The position numbers and the translations under genes are program-made. Positions 9,079-18,085 of a DNA stretch of 64,000 nt are shown here, in pieces. This DNA comes from Streptomyces sp. Isolate_45 (GTDB taxonomy: Bacteria; Actinomycetota; Actinomycetes; Streptomycetales; Streptomycetaceae). The notes under the pieces were generated by a model that saw nothing but the letters and a program-made list of their open reading frames with translations, did not search any database and was not told the DNA's origin. Each line of letters starts with the position of its first letter. The stretch's first letter is position 1. Where the stretch lies: the NCBI RefSeq assembly GCF_024721315.2, contig NZ_JANFAK020000006.1, positions 44,460-108,459 of the forward strand, given 5' to 3'.

Positions 9079-10395
9079 GTGCTCACCGCGTTCGCCCGGG
9101 CGTTCAAGACGCCCGACCTGCGCAAGAAGCTGCTCTTCACGCTCGGCATCATCGTGCTGTATCGGCTCGGGTCCCACATCCCGGTACCCGGCGTGAGCTA
9201 CAAGAACGTTCAGATCTGTCTCGACCAGATGGGGAATGGCAGCAACAGCCTCTTCGGTCTGGTCAACATGTTCAGCGGCGGCGCGCTGCTGCAGATCACG
9301 ATCTTTGCGCTCGGCATCATGCCGTACATCACGGCGAGCATCATCCTGCAGCTGCTGACCGTGGTCATCCCGAAGCTGGAGACCCTCAAAAAAGAGGGTC
9401 AGTCCGGCACGGCGAAGATCACTCAGTACACGCGCTATTTGACGGTCGCGCTCGCGATCCTTCAGGGCACAGGTCTCGTCGCCACCGCCCGTACCGGAGC
9501 CCTTTTCGGGAACTGCTCGGTCGCCTCGCAGATCGTTCCCAACCGTTCGATCTTCACGACCGTCGTCATGGTGCTCACCATGACGGCCGGTACCTGTGTC
9601 GTCATGTGGCTCGGTGAGCTCATCACGGACCGTGGCATCGGCAACGGCATGTCGATCCTGATGTTCATCTCGATCGCCGCCGGCTTCGTCGGTTCGCTCT
9701 GGACGATCAAGCTCCAGGGCAAGATCGCTGGAGGCTGGGTCGAGTTCGGCGTGGTCATGTTGGTCGGTCTCGCGATGGTCGGCCTGGTCGTCTTCGTCGA
9801 GCAGGCGCAGCGCCGCATTCCGGTTCAGTACGCGAAGCGCATGATCGGCCGCCGCGCCTACGGCGGTACCTCGACCTACATCCCGCTCAAGGTGAACCAG
9901 GCGGGCATCATCCCCGTCATCTTCGCCTCGTCGCTGCTGTACATCCCGGCCCTGGTGGTGCAGTTCAGCGGTTCGACCGCGGGCTGGGCCAACTGGATCC
10001 AGAAGCACTTCGTCAAGGGCGACCACCCGTACTACATCGCCGTCTACTTCCTCCTGATCGTCTTCTTCGCGTTCTTCTACGTGGCGATCTCGTTCAACCC
10101 CGAGGAAGTTGCCGACAACATGAAGAAGTATGGTGGCTTCATCCCGGGCATCCGCGCCGGCCGGCCGACCGCCGAGTACCTGAGCTACGTACTCAACCGG
10201 ATCACCTGGCCCGGCTCGCTGTACCTGGGTCTGATCGCTCTTGTGCCGACAATGGCGTTGGCGGGCTTCGGGGCGAACCAGAACTTCCCGTTCGGCGGGA
10301 CGAGCATCCTGATCATCGTGGGTGTGGGTCTGGAAACCGTGAAGCAGATCGAGAGCCAGCTCCAGCAGCGCAATTACGAAGGGTTCCTCCGCTGA
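9079..10395 (+). CDS. secY: Preprotein translocase subunit SecY
   Basis: Central channel of the SecYEG translocon in the cytoplasmic membrane, 438 aa with about ten membrane segments. The start is GTG at 9079, with a perfect AGGAGG about four bases upstream. The N-terminal FARAFKTPDLRKKLLFTLGI, the plug and pore region GGALLQITIFALGIMPYITA, and the cytoplasmic loop QRRIPVQYAKRMIGRRAYGG are all SecY signatures. A cysteine pair lies in the outer loops (residues near 48 and 142). The stop overlaps the adk ATG (TGATG), so translation of the two is coupled. Confidence 0.98.
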   Translation: MLTAFARAFKTPDLRKKLLFTLGIIVLYRLGSHIPVPGVSYKNVQICLDQMGNGSNSLFGLVNMFSGGALLQITIFALGIMPYITASIILQLLTVVIPKLETLKKEGQSGTAKITQYTRYLTVALAILQGTGLVATARTGALFGNCSVASQIVPNRSIFTTVVMVLTMTAGTCVVMWLGELITDRGIGNGMSILMFISIAAGFVGSLWTIKLQGKIAGGWVEFGVVMLVGLAMVGLVVFVEQAQRRIPVQYAKRMIGRRAYGGTSTYIPLKVNQAGIIPVIFASSLLYIPALVVQFSGSTAGWANWIQKHFVKGDHPYYIAVYFLLIVFFAFFYVAISFNPEEVADNMKKYGGFIPGIRAGRPTAEYLSYVLNRITWPGSLYLGLIALVPTMALAGFGANQNFPFGGTSILIIVGVGLETVKQIESQLQQRNYEGFLR

Positions 10396-11042
10396 TGCGA
10401 ATCGTCCTCGTCGGACCGCCCGGTGCGGGCAAGGGTACGCAGGCCGCGTTCCTTGCCAAGAACCTGTCCATCCCGCACATCTCCACGGGCGACCTGTTCC
10501 GGGCCAACATCAGCCAGGGCACCGAGCTCGGCCGGCGTGCGAAGGCGTTCATGGACGCCGGTGACCTCGTCCCCGACGAGATCACCATCGGTATGGCCAA
10601 GGACCGCATGGAGCAGCCGGACGCCGTGAACGGCTTCCTGCTCGACGGATTCCCGCGCAACGTCTCGCAGGCCGAGGCGCTCGACGCCATGCTGCAGTCC
10701 GAGGGCATGAAGCTGGACGCCGTTCTCGACCTGGAGGTCGAGGAGGACGAGGTCGTGAAGCGGATCGCCGGCCGGCGGATCTGCCGCAAGGAGTCCGCGC
10801 ACGTCTTCCACGTCACGTACGCGGCGCCGAAGTCCGCGGGTGTCTGCGACACCTGCGGTGGCGAGCTGTACCAGCGCGAGGACGACTCCGAGGCCACGGT
10901 CCGCAACCGGCTGGAGGTCTACCACACGCAGACCGAGCCGATCATCGACTACTACAAGGCCCAGGGCCTGCTGGTGACCATCCCGGCCCTCGGTGAGGTC
11001 GCCGACGTCACGAAGCGCGCGATGGAAGCCCTGAAGAAGTAG
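10395..11042 (+). CDS. adk: Adenylate kinase
   Basis: Converts ATP and AMP to two ADP in the cytoplasm. The 215-aa protein has the P-loop GPPGAGKGT at residues 7-15, the AMP-binding STGDLFRANI segment and LDGFPRN near residue 80. The LID domain (about residues 125-165) holds RRICRK and GVCDTCGGELYQREDD, i.e. three of the four positions of a zinc-LID, so metal binding is possible but incomplete. It sits in the usual secY-adk-map order. Confidence 0.98.
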   Translation: MRIVLVGPPGAGKGTQAAFLAKNLSIPHISTGDLFRANISQGTELGRRAKAFMDAGDLVPDEITIGMAKDRMEQPDAVNGFLLDGFPRNVSQAEALDAMLQSEGMKLDAVLDLEVEEDEVVKRIAGRRICRKESAHVFHVTYAAPKSAGVCDTCGGELYQREDDSEATVRNRLEVYHTQTEPIIDYYKAQGLLVTIPALGEVADVTKRAMEALKK

Positions 11043-11137
11043 TCCTGCTGTTCGTCGTGCATTACGGCCGCGGTGTCCTTGGGGCATCGCGGCCGTACTG
11101 TTGAGAAGACCCGGTTTCGAAGGTGGAAGGCCCGTTC

Positions 11138-11989
11138 ATGGTTCAGATCAAGACCCCCGAGCAGATCGCGAAGATGCGCGAGGCAGGGCTGGTCGTCGCC
11201 GCGATCCACGCGGCGACACGTGAGGCCGCGGTGCCGGGCTCCACGACGAGGGATCTGGACATGGTGGCGCGCAAGGTCATCGCGGACGCCGGCGCCAAGT
11301 CGAACTTCCTCGGCTACGGCGGTTTCCCCGCGACGATCTGCACCTCGGTGAACGAGGTCGTCGTCCACGGCATCCCGGACGACAAGACCGTCCTCAAGGA
11401 CGGCGACATCATCTCCATCGACGCGGGCGCCATCATCGACGGCTGGCACGGTGACGCGGCCTACACGGCCTTCGTGGGCACCGGTCACGCCCCGGAGCTG
11501 GTCGAGCTGTCCCGGGTCACCGAGGAGTCGATGTGGGCGGGCATCGCGGCGATGAGGCTCGGCAACCGGCTGGTCGACATCTCGAAGGCGATCGAGACGT
11601 ACATCAAGCGTCAGCCGCGTCCCACGACCGGTGAGCACAGCCTCGGCAAGTTCGGGATCATCGAGGACTACGGCGGCCACGGCATCGGGTCCGAGATGCA
11701 CATGGACCCGCACCTGCTGAACTACGTCTCGCGCAAGCGGGGCAAGGGCATCAAGCTCGTCCCGGGCCTGTGCCTGGCGATCGAGCCGATGGTCTCCCTG
11801 GGCACCGCCCAGACGGAGGTACTGGCGGACGACTGGACGGTCATCACGACGGACGGCACCTGGTCCTCGCACTGGGAGCACTCCATCGCGCTGACCGAGG
11901 CGGGACCGATCGTCCTGACCAGTCCGGACTGCGGCAAGGCGAAGCTGGCGGAGTACGGCGTCACCACGGCGCCGGACCCCCTCGGTTAA
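11138..11989 (+). CDS. map: Methionine aminopeptidase, type I
   Basis: Removes the initiator methionine from nascent proteins using two metal ions. The 283-aa protein has the ligands in order: the two Asp in SIDAGAIIDGWHGDAAYT, the His in GGHGIGSEMH, the Glu in AIEPMVSLG and the final Glu in SHWEHSIALTE. The ATG at 11138 has GGAAGG seven bases upstream and matches family starts; a GTG at 11123 is in frame but would overlap that binding site. It is separated from adk by 95 bp. No N-terminal zinc-finger extension is present. Confidence 0.96.
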   Translation: MVQIKTPEQIAKMREAGLVVAAIHAATREAAVPGSTTRDLDMVARKVIADAGAKSNFLGYGGFPATICTSVNEVVVHGIPDDKTVLKDGDIISIDAGAIIDGWHGDAAYTAFVGTGHAPELVELSRVTEESMWAGIAAMRLGNRLVDISKAIETYIKRQPRPTTGEHSLGKFGIIEDYGGHGIGSEMHMDPHLLNYVSRKRGKGIKLVPGLCLAIEPMVSLGTAQTEVLADDWTVITTDGTWSSHWEHSIALTEAGPIVLTSPDCGKAKLAEYGVTTAPDPLG

Positions 11990-12043
11990 TGATCTAGACT
12001 CTGGGGCAAACTTTCCGGATTCGTCTTTCTGGGTGCCCTGACG

Positions 12044-12049
12044 TAGACT
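12044..12049 (+). promoter_or_regulatory. infA: Candidate -10 box upstream of infA
   Basis: TAGACT fits the Streptomyces vegetative pattern TAnnnT and lies 79 bp before the infA GTG, in the 138-bp gap after map. No convincing -35 hexamer is present at the right distance, so the call is tentative. Confidence 0.35.
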
Positions 12050-12127
12050 GACTCGTCGGCTCTCGTGCACTTCCATGCCTGCATGGCGCACGAGGTCGAT
12101 CAAGGTAGCCGATTCGAAAGGCGAAGC

Positions 12128-12349
12128 GTGGCCAAGAAGCAAGGTGCCATCGAAATCGAGGGCACCGTGATCGAGTCCCTCCCGAACGCGATGTTCAAGG
12201 TGGAACTCCAGAACGGTCACAAGGTCCTCGCGCACATCAGCGGCAAGATGCGCATGCACTACATCCGCATCCTCCCTGATGACCGGGTCGTCGTGGAGCT
12301 CTCCCCGTACGACCTGACGCGTGGCCGGATCGTCTACCGATACAAGTAG
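12128..12349 (+). CDS. infA: Translation initiation factor IF-1
   Basis: Small OB-fold protein, 73 aa, that binds the 30S A site during initiation. The sequence [20 protein letters not shown] and the closing [15 protein letters not shown] match IF-1 along its whole length. The start is GTG at 12128; the open frame to 12065 adds residues foreign to the family. It leads the infA-rpmJ-rpsM-rpsK-rpoA-rplQ group, separate from secY-adk-map. Confidence 0.97.
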   Translation: MAKKQGAIEIEGTVIESLPNAMFKVELQNGHKVLAHISGKMRMHYIRILPDDRVVVELSPYDLTRGRIVYRYK

Positions 12350-12423
12350 ATCTTGTCCTCACTCCCGACCGGGCATTCACGTCCGGCGCGGGTGGTGGCA
12401 CTGACCCGGAGAACCTCACCCAC

Positions 12424-12537
12424 ATGAAGGTCAAGCCGAGCGTCAAGAAGATCTGCGACAAGTGCAAGGTGATCCGCCGTCACGGTCGGGTCATGGTCAT
12501 CTGCGACAACCTGCGCCACAAGCAGCGCCAGGGCTGA
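12424..12537 (+). CDS. rpmJ: 50S ribosomal protein L36, zinc type (bL36)
   Basis: The smallest ribosomal protein here, 37 aa, starting [19 protein letters not shown]. Cys11, Cys14, Cys27 and His32 form the zinc knot, so it is the C+ form. L36 sits at the base of the L7/L12 stalk region and helps fold 23S rRNA late in assembly. The ATG at 12424 follows GGAGAACCTCACCCAC. It is followed by a 197-bp gap before rpsM that holds no supported gene. Confidence 0.97.
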   Translation: MKVKPSVKKICDKCKVIRRHGRVMVICDNLRHKQRQG

Positions 12538-12734
12538 CGCACGCCGACCGACCTGCCTTCCGCAGTTCTTCGCGCGACGTAAGAAAACGTACATACGCAG
12601 AATCCGCCCAGCTCCCAGGAGCCGGCGGTACCTCCGGCGGGGGCCGGGGACCCGGACGTACCACCACCCATCAGGTGTGGTCGGCGGTCGGGGTTGATTC
12701 TGCTGAAGACCCCCGAACACACAGGAGCCATTGA

Positions 12735-13115
12735 ATGGCACGCGTTTCCGGTGTTGACATCCCGCGCGAAAAGCGCGTGGAGATCGCACTCACCTACGTC
12801 TTCGGTGTCGGTCGCACCCGGTCCAAGGAAATCCTTGCGGCCACCGGTGTGAACCCGAACACCCGCGTTCGTGACCTGGCCGAAGAAGACCTGGTCAAGA
12901 TCCGCGAGTACGTGGACGCCAACCTCCGCACCGAGGGTGACCTCCGCCGCGAGATCCAGGCCGACATCCGCCGCAAGGTCGAGATCCAGTGCTACCAGGG
13001 TATTCGCCACCGTCGTGGCCTCCCGGTGCACGGTCAGCGCACCAGCACGAACGCCCGTACCCGCAAGGGTCCGCGTCGCGCGATCGCCGGTAAGAAGAAG
13101 CCGGGCAAGAAGTAG
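12735..13115 (+). CDS. rpsM: 30S ribosomal protein S13 (uS13)
   Basis: Protein of 126 aa at the top of the 30S head; its C-terminal tail touches P-site tRNA and it pairs with S19. Hallmarks are [20 protein letters not shown] at the N terminus, the helix-hairpin-helix region, and the basic tail [19 protein letters not shown] followed by [20 protein letters not shown] lies seven bases before the ATG. Confidence 0.98.
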   Translation: MARVSGVDIPREKRVEIALTYVFGVGRTRSKEILAATGVNPNTRVRDLAEEDLVKIREYVDANLRTEGDLRREIQADIRRKVEIQCYQGIRHRRGLPVHGQRTSTNARTRKGPRRAIAGKKKPGKK

Positions 13116-13169
13116 TCCTGTTCAGCGGTCTTGCGCTGTAGGACCGACCACCTCCCGTAGGAGATTTAG

Positions 13170-13574
13170 ATGCCCCCCAAGGGTCGTCAGGGCGCTGCCA
13201 AGAAGGTGCGCCGCAAGGAAAAGAAGAACGTCGCTCACGGGCACGCCCACATCAAGAGCACGTTCAACAACACGATCGTCTCGATCACGGACCCCTCGGG
13301 CAACGTGATCTCCTGGGCCTCCGCCGGCCACGTCGGCTTCAAGGGCTCGCGCAAGTCCACCCCCTTCGCCGCGCAGATGGCCGCCGAGTCGGCCGCCCGC
13401 CGCGCGCAGGAGCACGGCATGCGCAAGGTCGACGTCTTCGTCAAGGGTCCCGGCTCCGGCCGTGAGACCGCGATCCGCTCCCTCCAGGCCACCGGCCTCG
13501 AGGTCGGCTCGATCCAGGACGTCACCCCCACCCCGCACAACGGCTGCCGTCCGCCGAAGCGCCGCCGCGTCTGA
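13170..13574 (+). CDS. rpsK: 30S ribosomal protein S11 (uS11)
   Basis: Protein of 134 aa on the 30S platform near the Shine-Dalgarno helix. The core [20 protein letters not shown] and the closing [17 protein letters not shown] are nearly invariant. The start has TAGGAGA six bases upstream. In many bacteria rpsD (S4) follows; here the next gene is rpoA after a 150-bp gap with two hairpins. Confidence 0.98.
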   Translation: MPPKGRQGAAKKVRRKEKKNVAHGHAHIKSTFNNTIVSITDPSGNVISWASAGHVGFKGSRKSTPFAAQMAAESAARRAQEHGMRKVDVFVKGPGSGRETAIRSLQATGLEVGSIQDVTPTPHNGCRPPKRRRV

Positions 13575-13581
13575 CGCGGCG

Positions 13582-13600
13582 GACGCACTTGTGCGTCTTT
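13582..13600 (+). terminator. Short hairpin with T-run after rpsK
   Basis: GACGCAC and GTGCGTC form a 7-bp inverted repeat with two central bases, followed directly by TTT, eight bases after the rpsK stop. It has the shape of a weak intrinsic terminator. rpoA lies 125 bp downstream, so partial termination or 3'-end formation is more likely than a full stop. Confidence 0.5.
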
Positions 13601-13608
13601 GAGTGTTC

Positions 13609-13644
13609 GGGCGGTACGAACCCCTCGCGGGGGACGTACCGCCC
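13609..13644 (+). promoter_or_regulatory. Two-part hairpin in the rpsK-rpoA gap
   Basis: GGGCGGTACG (13609-13618) pairs with CGTACCGCCC (13635-13644), and inside them CCCC and GGGG pair around a TCGC loop. The combined stem of about 14 bp is the second strong structure in this gap, about 80 bp before the rpoA ATG. It could separate ribosomal protein expression from that of RNA polymerase alpha. Confidence 0.5.
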
Positions 13645-13724
13645 GTACCCTTGTAGTCCGCAGCGCCACGCTGCACACCGTCGGGCGTCAAATAGTGGGC
13701 GTCCACGAATGAAGGAACACAGAC

Positions 13725-14747
13725 ATGCTTATCGCTCAGCGTCCTTCGCTGACCGAAGAGGTCGTCGACGAGTACCGCTCGCGGTTCGTGATCGAGCCGC
13801 TGGAGCCGGGCTTCGGCTACACCCTCGGTAACTCCCTGCGCCGCACCCTGCTCTCCTCGATCCCGGGTGCCGCCGTCACCAGCATCCGCGTGGACGGCGT
13901 GCTGCACGAGTTCACCACCGTGCCCGGTGTCAAGGAAGACGTCACCGACATCATCCTCAACATCAAGCAGCTGGTCGTCTCCTCGGAGCACGACGAGCCG
14001 GTCGTGATGTACCTGCGCAAGCAGGGTCCCGGCCTGGTCACCGCTGCCGACATCGCGCCCCCGGCCGGTGTCGAGGTGCACAACCCGGACCTCGTCCTCG
14101 CCACGCTCAACGGCAAGGGCAAGCTGGAGATGGAGCTGACCGTCGAGCGCGGTCGCGGCTACGTCTCCGCCGTCCAGAACAAGCAGCTGGGCCAGGAGAT
14201 CGGTCGCATCCCGATCGACTCCATCTACAGCCCGGTCCTCAAGGTCACCTACAAGGTCGAGGCGACCCGAGTCGAGCAGCGCACCGACTTCGACAAGCTG
14301 ATCGTCGACGTCGAGACCAAGCAGGCCATGCGCCCGCGCGACGCCATGGCGTCCGCCGGTAAGACCCTGGTCGAGCTGTTCGGTCTGGCGCGCGAGCTCA
14401 ACATCGACGCCGAGGGCATCGACATGGGCCCCTCGCCGACGGACGCGGCCCTGGCCGCCGATCTGGCGCTGCCGATCGAGGAGCTCGAGCTCACGGTCCG
14501 CTCGTACAACTGCCTCAAGCGCGAGGGCATCCACTCCGTGGGTGAGCTCGTGGCGCGTTCCGAGGCCGACCTGCTCGACATCCGCAACTTCGGTGCGAAG
14601 TCGATCGACGAGGTCAAGGCGAAGCTGGCCGGCATGGGCCTGGCCCTCAAGGACAGCCCGCCCGGATTCGACCCGACCGCCGCCGCCGACGCCTTCGGCG
14701 CCGATGACGACGCGGACGCCGGTTTCGTCGAGACCGAGCAGTACTGA
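13725..14747 (+). CDS. rpoA: DNA-directed RNA polymerase alpha subunit
   Basis: The 340-aa alpha subunit dimerises to seed polymerase assembly. The N-terminal domain (about 1-230) contains [20 protein letters not shown], which holds the beta contact, and the C-terminal domain (about 250-315) contains [20 protein letters not shown] and [19 protein letters not shown], the helix-hairpin-helix surface that binds UP elements and activators. The protein ends in an acidic 25-residue tail. An AAGGAACACAGAC site lies before the ATG. Confidence 0.99.
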   Translation: MLIAQRPSLTEEVVDEYRSRFVIEPLEPGFGYTLGNSLRRTLLSSIPGAAVTSIRVDGVLHEFTTVPGVKEDVTDIILNIKQLVVSSEHDEPVVMYLRKQGPGLVTAADIAPPAGVEVHNPDLVLATLNGKGKLEMELTVERGRGYVSAVQNKQLGQEIGRIPIDSIYSPVLKVTYKVEATRVEQRTDFDKLIVDVETKQAMRPRDAMASAGKTLVELFGLARELNIDAEGIDMGPSPTDAALAADLALPIEELELTVRSYNCLKREGIHSVGELVARSEADLLDIRNFGAKSIDEVKAKLAGMGLALKDSPPGFDPTAAADAFGADDDADAGFVETEQY

Positions 14748-14844
14748 GCCTCGGCTCGCAGAACAGACTTTCCCGCGGCGTCCGCCTCGGGGGAACTGAC
14801 ACCGGTACCTGACACGGCCGGTGCAGATATGAAGGAGTAACACC

Positions 14845-15309
14845 ATGCCGCGTCCCGCAAAGGGTGCCCGTCTGGGCGGCAGCGCCGCGCACGAGAAGCA
14901 CCTCCTCGCGAACCTCGCGAAGTCGCTCTTCGAGCACGGCCGCATCACCACCACCGAGGCCAAGGCCCGTCGCCTGCGTCCCTACGCCGAGCGTCTGGTC
15001 ACCAAGGCGAAGAAGGGCGACATCCACAACCGTCGCCTGGTGCTGCAGACGATCACGGACAAGAGCATCGTGCACACGCTGTTCACCGAGATCGCCCCGC
15101 GCTACGAGAACCGCCCCGGTGGTTACACGCGCATCACCAAGATCGGCAACCGTCGTGGCGACAACGCCCCGATGGCGGTCATCGAGCTGGTCGAGGCCCT
15201 GACGGTCGCCCAGCAGGCCACTGGTGAGGCCGAGGCCGCCACCAAGCGCGCCGTGAAGGAGGCGGAGGCCACCGAGGCTCCCGCCGCCGAGGAGACCAAG
15301 GAGGCCTGA
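14845..15309 (+). CDS. rplQ: 50S ribosomal protein L17 (bL17) with C-terminal extension
   Basis: L17 lies near the tunnel exit on the large subunit. The conserved core (residues 1-118) has [19 protein letters not shown] and [20 protein letters not shown] and the later [16 protein letters not shown]. At 154 aa it exceeds the E. coli protein (127 aa) by an acidic, Ala/Glu-rich tail of about 35 residues, a regular actinobacterial feature. It closes the alpha operon and is followed by a strong terminator. Confidence 0.98.
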   Translation: MPRPAKGARLGGSAAHEKHLLANLAKSLFEHGRITTTEAKARRLRPYAERLVTKAKKGDIHNRRLVLQTITDKSIVHTLFTEIAPRYENRPGGYTRITKIGNRRGDNAPMAVIELVEALTVAQQATGEAEAATKRAVKEAEATEAPAAEETKEA

Positions 15310-15340
15310 TCCCCTTCCGGGATCACGCCGAACGGCTCTG

Positions 15341-15374
15341 AACGGGCCCGCCCCCTTCCCGGGGCGGGCCCGTT
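15341..15374 (+). terminator. Terminator of the alpha operon
   Basis: A perfect 14-bp stem, AACGGGCCCGCCCC against GGGGCGGGCCCGTT, with a CTTCCC loop, 31 bp after the rplQ stop; CCCGCGTTTT follows. This is the clearest intrinsic terminator in the ribosomal region and separates it from truA. Confidence 0.88.
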
Positions 15375-15386
15375 CCCGCGTTTTCC

Positions 15387-15438
15387 CGGGAACACAGCCC
15401 GGGAACGCAGCGCGGGAACGCAGCCCTGGAACACCCCT
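15387..15438 (+). repeat. Four tandem 13-bp repeats upstream of truA
   Basis: Units of the form CGGGAACGCAGCC are repeated head to tail at 15387, 15400, 15413 and 15426; the first three differ by one or two bases and the fourth is more diverged. They lie between the alpha operon terminator and the truA GTG and end 15 bp before it, so any transcript of truA from upstream carries them. They may simply be replication slippage. Confidence 0.8.
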
Positions 15439-15453
15439 GAGAGGATCGGTCAC

Positions 15454-16305
15454 GTGAGTGACGAGGTGGAGCCCGGGCACGTCCGGGTGCGGCTGGACCT
15501 GTCGTACGACGGCAAGGACTTCTCCGGCTGGGCGAAGCAGCGCGTGCTGCGGACCGTGCAGGGCGAGCTGGAGTCGGCCCTGCGGACCGTGATGCGGCTC
15601 GCGGACCCCGTCGAGCTGACCGTCGCCGGCCGCACCGACGCGGGCGTCCACGCCCGCGGGCAGGTCGCCCAGTTCGACCTGGCCGAGGAGGTGTGGGCCG
15701 AGCACCACGACAAGCTGCTGCGCCGCCTCGCCGGACGCCTCCCGCACGACGTACGGGTCTGGCGGGCCGCCGAGGCCCCCGAGGGCTTCAACGCCCGGTT
15801 CTCGGCCATCTGGCGCCGCTACGCCTACCGGGTCGGTGACCACCGGGCCGGCGTGGACCCGCTGCGCCGCGGGCACGTGCTGTGGCACCAGTGGCCGCTG
15901 GACGTCGACGCCATGAACGAGGCCGCCGCCGCGCTCCTCGGGGAGCACGACTTCGCCGCGTACTGCAAGAAGCGTGAGGGCGCCACCACGATCCGTACGC
16001 TCCAGCAGCTCAGCTGGGAGCGGGCCGACGACGGCATCGTCACCGCGACCGTCCGCGCCGACGCCTTCTGCCACAACATGGTCCGCTCGCTCGTGGGCGC
16101 CCTGCTGCACGTCGGCGACGGACACCGGCCGGTCACCTGGCCCGGCGAGGTGCTGGCCGCCGGCGTACGGGACTCCTCGGTCCACGTCGTGAAGCCGCAC
16201 GGGCTCACCCTGGAGGAGGTCGGCTACCCCGCCGACGAGCTGCTGGCCGCCCGCAGCAAGGAAGCACGCAACCTGCGGACCCTGCCGGGAGCCGGCTGCT
16301 GCTGA
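15454..16305 (+). CDS. truA: tRNA pseudouridine(38-40) synthase TruA
   Basis: Converts uridines 38-40 of the tRNA anticodon arm to pseudouridine. The 283-aa protein has the RNA-binding opening [18 protein letters not shown] and the catalytic motif [13 protein letters not shown], in which Asp62 is the nucleophile. A later conserved stretch, [17 protein letters not shown], completes the active site. The start is GTG with GAGAGGATCG upstream. The truA-after-rplQ order is typical of actinobacteria. Confidence 0.97.
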   Translation: MSDEVEPGHVRVRLDLSYDGKDFSGWAKQRVLRTVQGELESALRTVMRLADPVELTVAGRTDAGVHARGQVAQFDLAEEVWAEHHDKLLRRLAGRLPHDVRVWRAAEAPEGFNARFSAIWRRYAYRVGDHRAGVDPLRRGHVLWHQWPLDVDAMNEAAAALLGEHDFAAYCKKREGATTIRTLQQLSWERADDGIVTATVRADAFCHNMVRSLVGALLHVGDGHRPVTWPGEVLAAGVRDSSVHVVKPHGLTLEEVGYPADELLAARSKEARNLRTLPGAGCC

Positions 16306-16348
16306 GATCCGATTGTGCGTTTGGGTGGATCGAGGGGGGACCGGGACA

Positions 16349-17977
16349 ATGCCCGGCATGGGACATCTCGAAGCCAACCACCTGGAGTACTACCTTCCCG
16401 ACGGGCGGGTCCTGCTCCCCGACGTCTCCTTCCGCGTGGGGGAGGGCTCGGTGGTGGCCCTGGTGGGGGCGAACGGCGCCGGCAAGACCACCCTGCTCAA
16501 GCTGATCTCCGGTGAGCTCCAGCCGCACGGCGGCGGCGTCGCCATCAGTGGCGGGCTCGGCGTGATGTCGCAGTTCGTGGGCTCGGTCCGGGACGAGACG
16601 ACCGTACGGGACCTGCTCGTCTCGGTGTCCCAGCCGCGGATCCGGGAGGCGGCCAAGGCCGTCGACCGGGCCGAGCACCTGATCCTGACCGTCGACGACG
16701 AGGCCGCGCAGATGGCGTACGCGCAGGCGCTCAGCGACTGGGCCGATGTCCAGGGCTACGAGGCGGAGACCCTGTGGGACGTCTGCACGATGGCCGCGCT
16801 GGACATCCCGTACGACAGCGCCCAGTACCGCGAGGTGCGCACGCTGTCGGGCGGTGAGCAGAAGCGGCTCGTGCTGGAGGCGCTGCTGCGCGGGCCGGAC
16901 GAGGTCCTGCTGCTCGACGAGCCGGACAACTACCTGGACGTCCCGGGCAAGCGGTGGCTGGAGGAGCAGCTGAAGGCCACCCGCAAGACGGTGCTCTTCG
17001 TCTCCCACGACCGGGAGCTGCTGACCCAGGCCGCCGAGAAGATCATCAGCCTGGAGGCGAGCCCGACCGGCTCCGACGTCTGGGTGCACGGCGCCGGCTT
17101 CGGCACCTACCACGACGCCCGCAAGGAACGTTTCGCCCGCTTCGAGGAGCTCAAGCGGCGCTGGGACGAGGAGCACGCCCGGCTGCGGGCGCTGGTGCTG
17201 CGACTGCGCAACCAGGCGGCGAGCAGCCCGGACATGGCCTCGCGGTACCGGGCGATGCAGACCCGTTTCCAGAAGTTCGAGGACGCCGGCCCGCCGCCGG
17301 AGCCGCCGCGGGAGCAGGACATCCGGATGCGCCTCAAGGGCGGTCGTACCGGGGTGCGCGCGCTGACCGTGGAGAACCTGGAGCTCACCGGGCTGATGAA
17401 GCCGTTCTCGCTGGAGGTCTTCTACGGGGAGCGGGTCGCGGTGCTCGGCTCGAACGGCTCCGGGAAGTCGCACTTCCTGCGCCTGATGGCGGGCGAGGAC
17501 GTCAAGCACACCGGCACCTGGAAGCTGGGCGCCCGCGTGGTGCCGGGCCACTTCGCGCAGACCCACGCGCACCCCGAGCTGTTCGGGCGCACGCTCGTCG
17601 ACATCCTGTGGACGGAGGCCGCCAAGCCGCTGGGCCAGGCGATGGGCGCGCTGCGCCGCTACGAGCTGGAGCGCCAGGGCGACCAGCCCTTCGAGAAGCT
17701 CTCGGGAGGCCAGCAGGCGCGCTTCCAGATCCTGCTGCTGGAGCTGGCCGGAACCACGGCGCTGCTGCTGGACGAGCCGACGGACAACCTCGACCTGGAG
17801 TCGGCGGAGGCCCTGCAGGACGGGTTGGAGTCCTACGACGGCACTGTGTTGTGCGTCACGCACGACCGGTGGTTCGCGCGCACATTTGACCGTTACCTGG
17901 TCTTCGGTTCGGACGGTGTTGTGAGGGAGACTCAGGAGCCCGTCTGGGACGAACGTCGGGTTGAGCGCAAGCGCTGA
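16349..17977 (+). CDS. ABC-F family ATPase (translation factor or ribosome-protection type)
   Basis: Cytoplasmic protein of 542 aa with two ABC domains and no membrane segments. The first domain has Walker A GANGAGKTT (residues 40-48), signature LSGGEQKR and Walker B VLLLDEPDNYLD; the second has GSNGSGKSH, LSGGQQAR and ALLLDEPTDNLD. The linker (about residues 250-330) is rich in charged residues, as expected for the ribosome-reaching interdomain arm of ABC-F proteins. I chose the ATG at 16349, with GAGGGGGGA eight bases upstream; 16358 and 16313 are alternatives. Some members confer antibiotic resistance and others act in translation; the sequence alone does not decide. Its last 11 codons are copied downstream. 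Confidence 0.9.
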   Translation: MPGMGHLEANHLEYYLPDGRVLLPDVSFRVGEGSVVALVGANGAGKTTLLKLISGELQPHGGGVAISGGLGVMSQFVGSVRDETTVRDLLVSVSQPRIREAAKAVDRAEHLILTVDDEAAQMAYAQALSDWADVQGYEAETLWDVCTMAALDIPYDSAQYREVRTLSGGEQKRLVLEALLRGPDEVLLLDEPDNYLDVPGKRWLEEQLKATRKTVLFVSHDRELLTQAAEKIISLEASPTGSDVWVHGAGFGTYHDARKERFARFEELKRRWDEEHARLRALVLRLRNQAASSPDMASRYRAMQTRFQKFEDAGPPPEPPREQDIRMRLKGGRTGVRALTVENLELTGLMKPFSLEVFYGERVAVLGSNGSGKSHFLRLMAGEDVKHTGTWKLGARVVPGHFAQTHAHPELFGRTLVDILWTEAAKPLGQAMGALRRYELERQGDQPFEKLSGGQQARFQILLLELAGTTALLLDEPTDNLDLESAEALQDGLESYDGTVLCVTHDRWFARTFDRYLVFGSDGVVRETQEPVWDERRVERKR

Positions 17978-18049
17978 GGGGAAGCCGCGCGTTCGACGGA
18001 CGGGGTCCCGTCCGGGACGAACGTCGGGTTGAGCGCGTGCGCTGAGGGG
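17941..18049 (+). repeat. 41-bp direct repeat copying the 3' end of the ABC-F gene
   Basis: The last codons of the ABC-F gene plus four bases (17941-17981) recur at 18009-18049 with 38 of 41 identities, separated by 27 bp. Both copies contain GGGACGAACGTCGGGTTGAG and a TGA in the same relative frame. The second copy is non-coding and ends 36 bp before the next gene. A local duplication is the simplest explanation; a palindromic core GAACGTCGGGTT is not strong enough to call an operator. Confidence 0.85.
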
Positions 18050-18085
18050 CGACCATCCCCCCGCGCCGGTCGAGGGGGAGGCGTC

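Noticed and set aside
9385..9400. Possible frameshift site at the A-run in secY (CTCAAAAAAGAG)
   Set aside because: The secY frame is intact through the run and the protein is full length, so no frameshift needs to be invoked.
12462..12734. 90-codon frame overlapping rpmJ
   Set aside because: It overlaps most of the second half of rpmJ in another frame, has no ribosome binding site and no recognisable composition.
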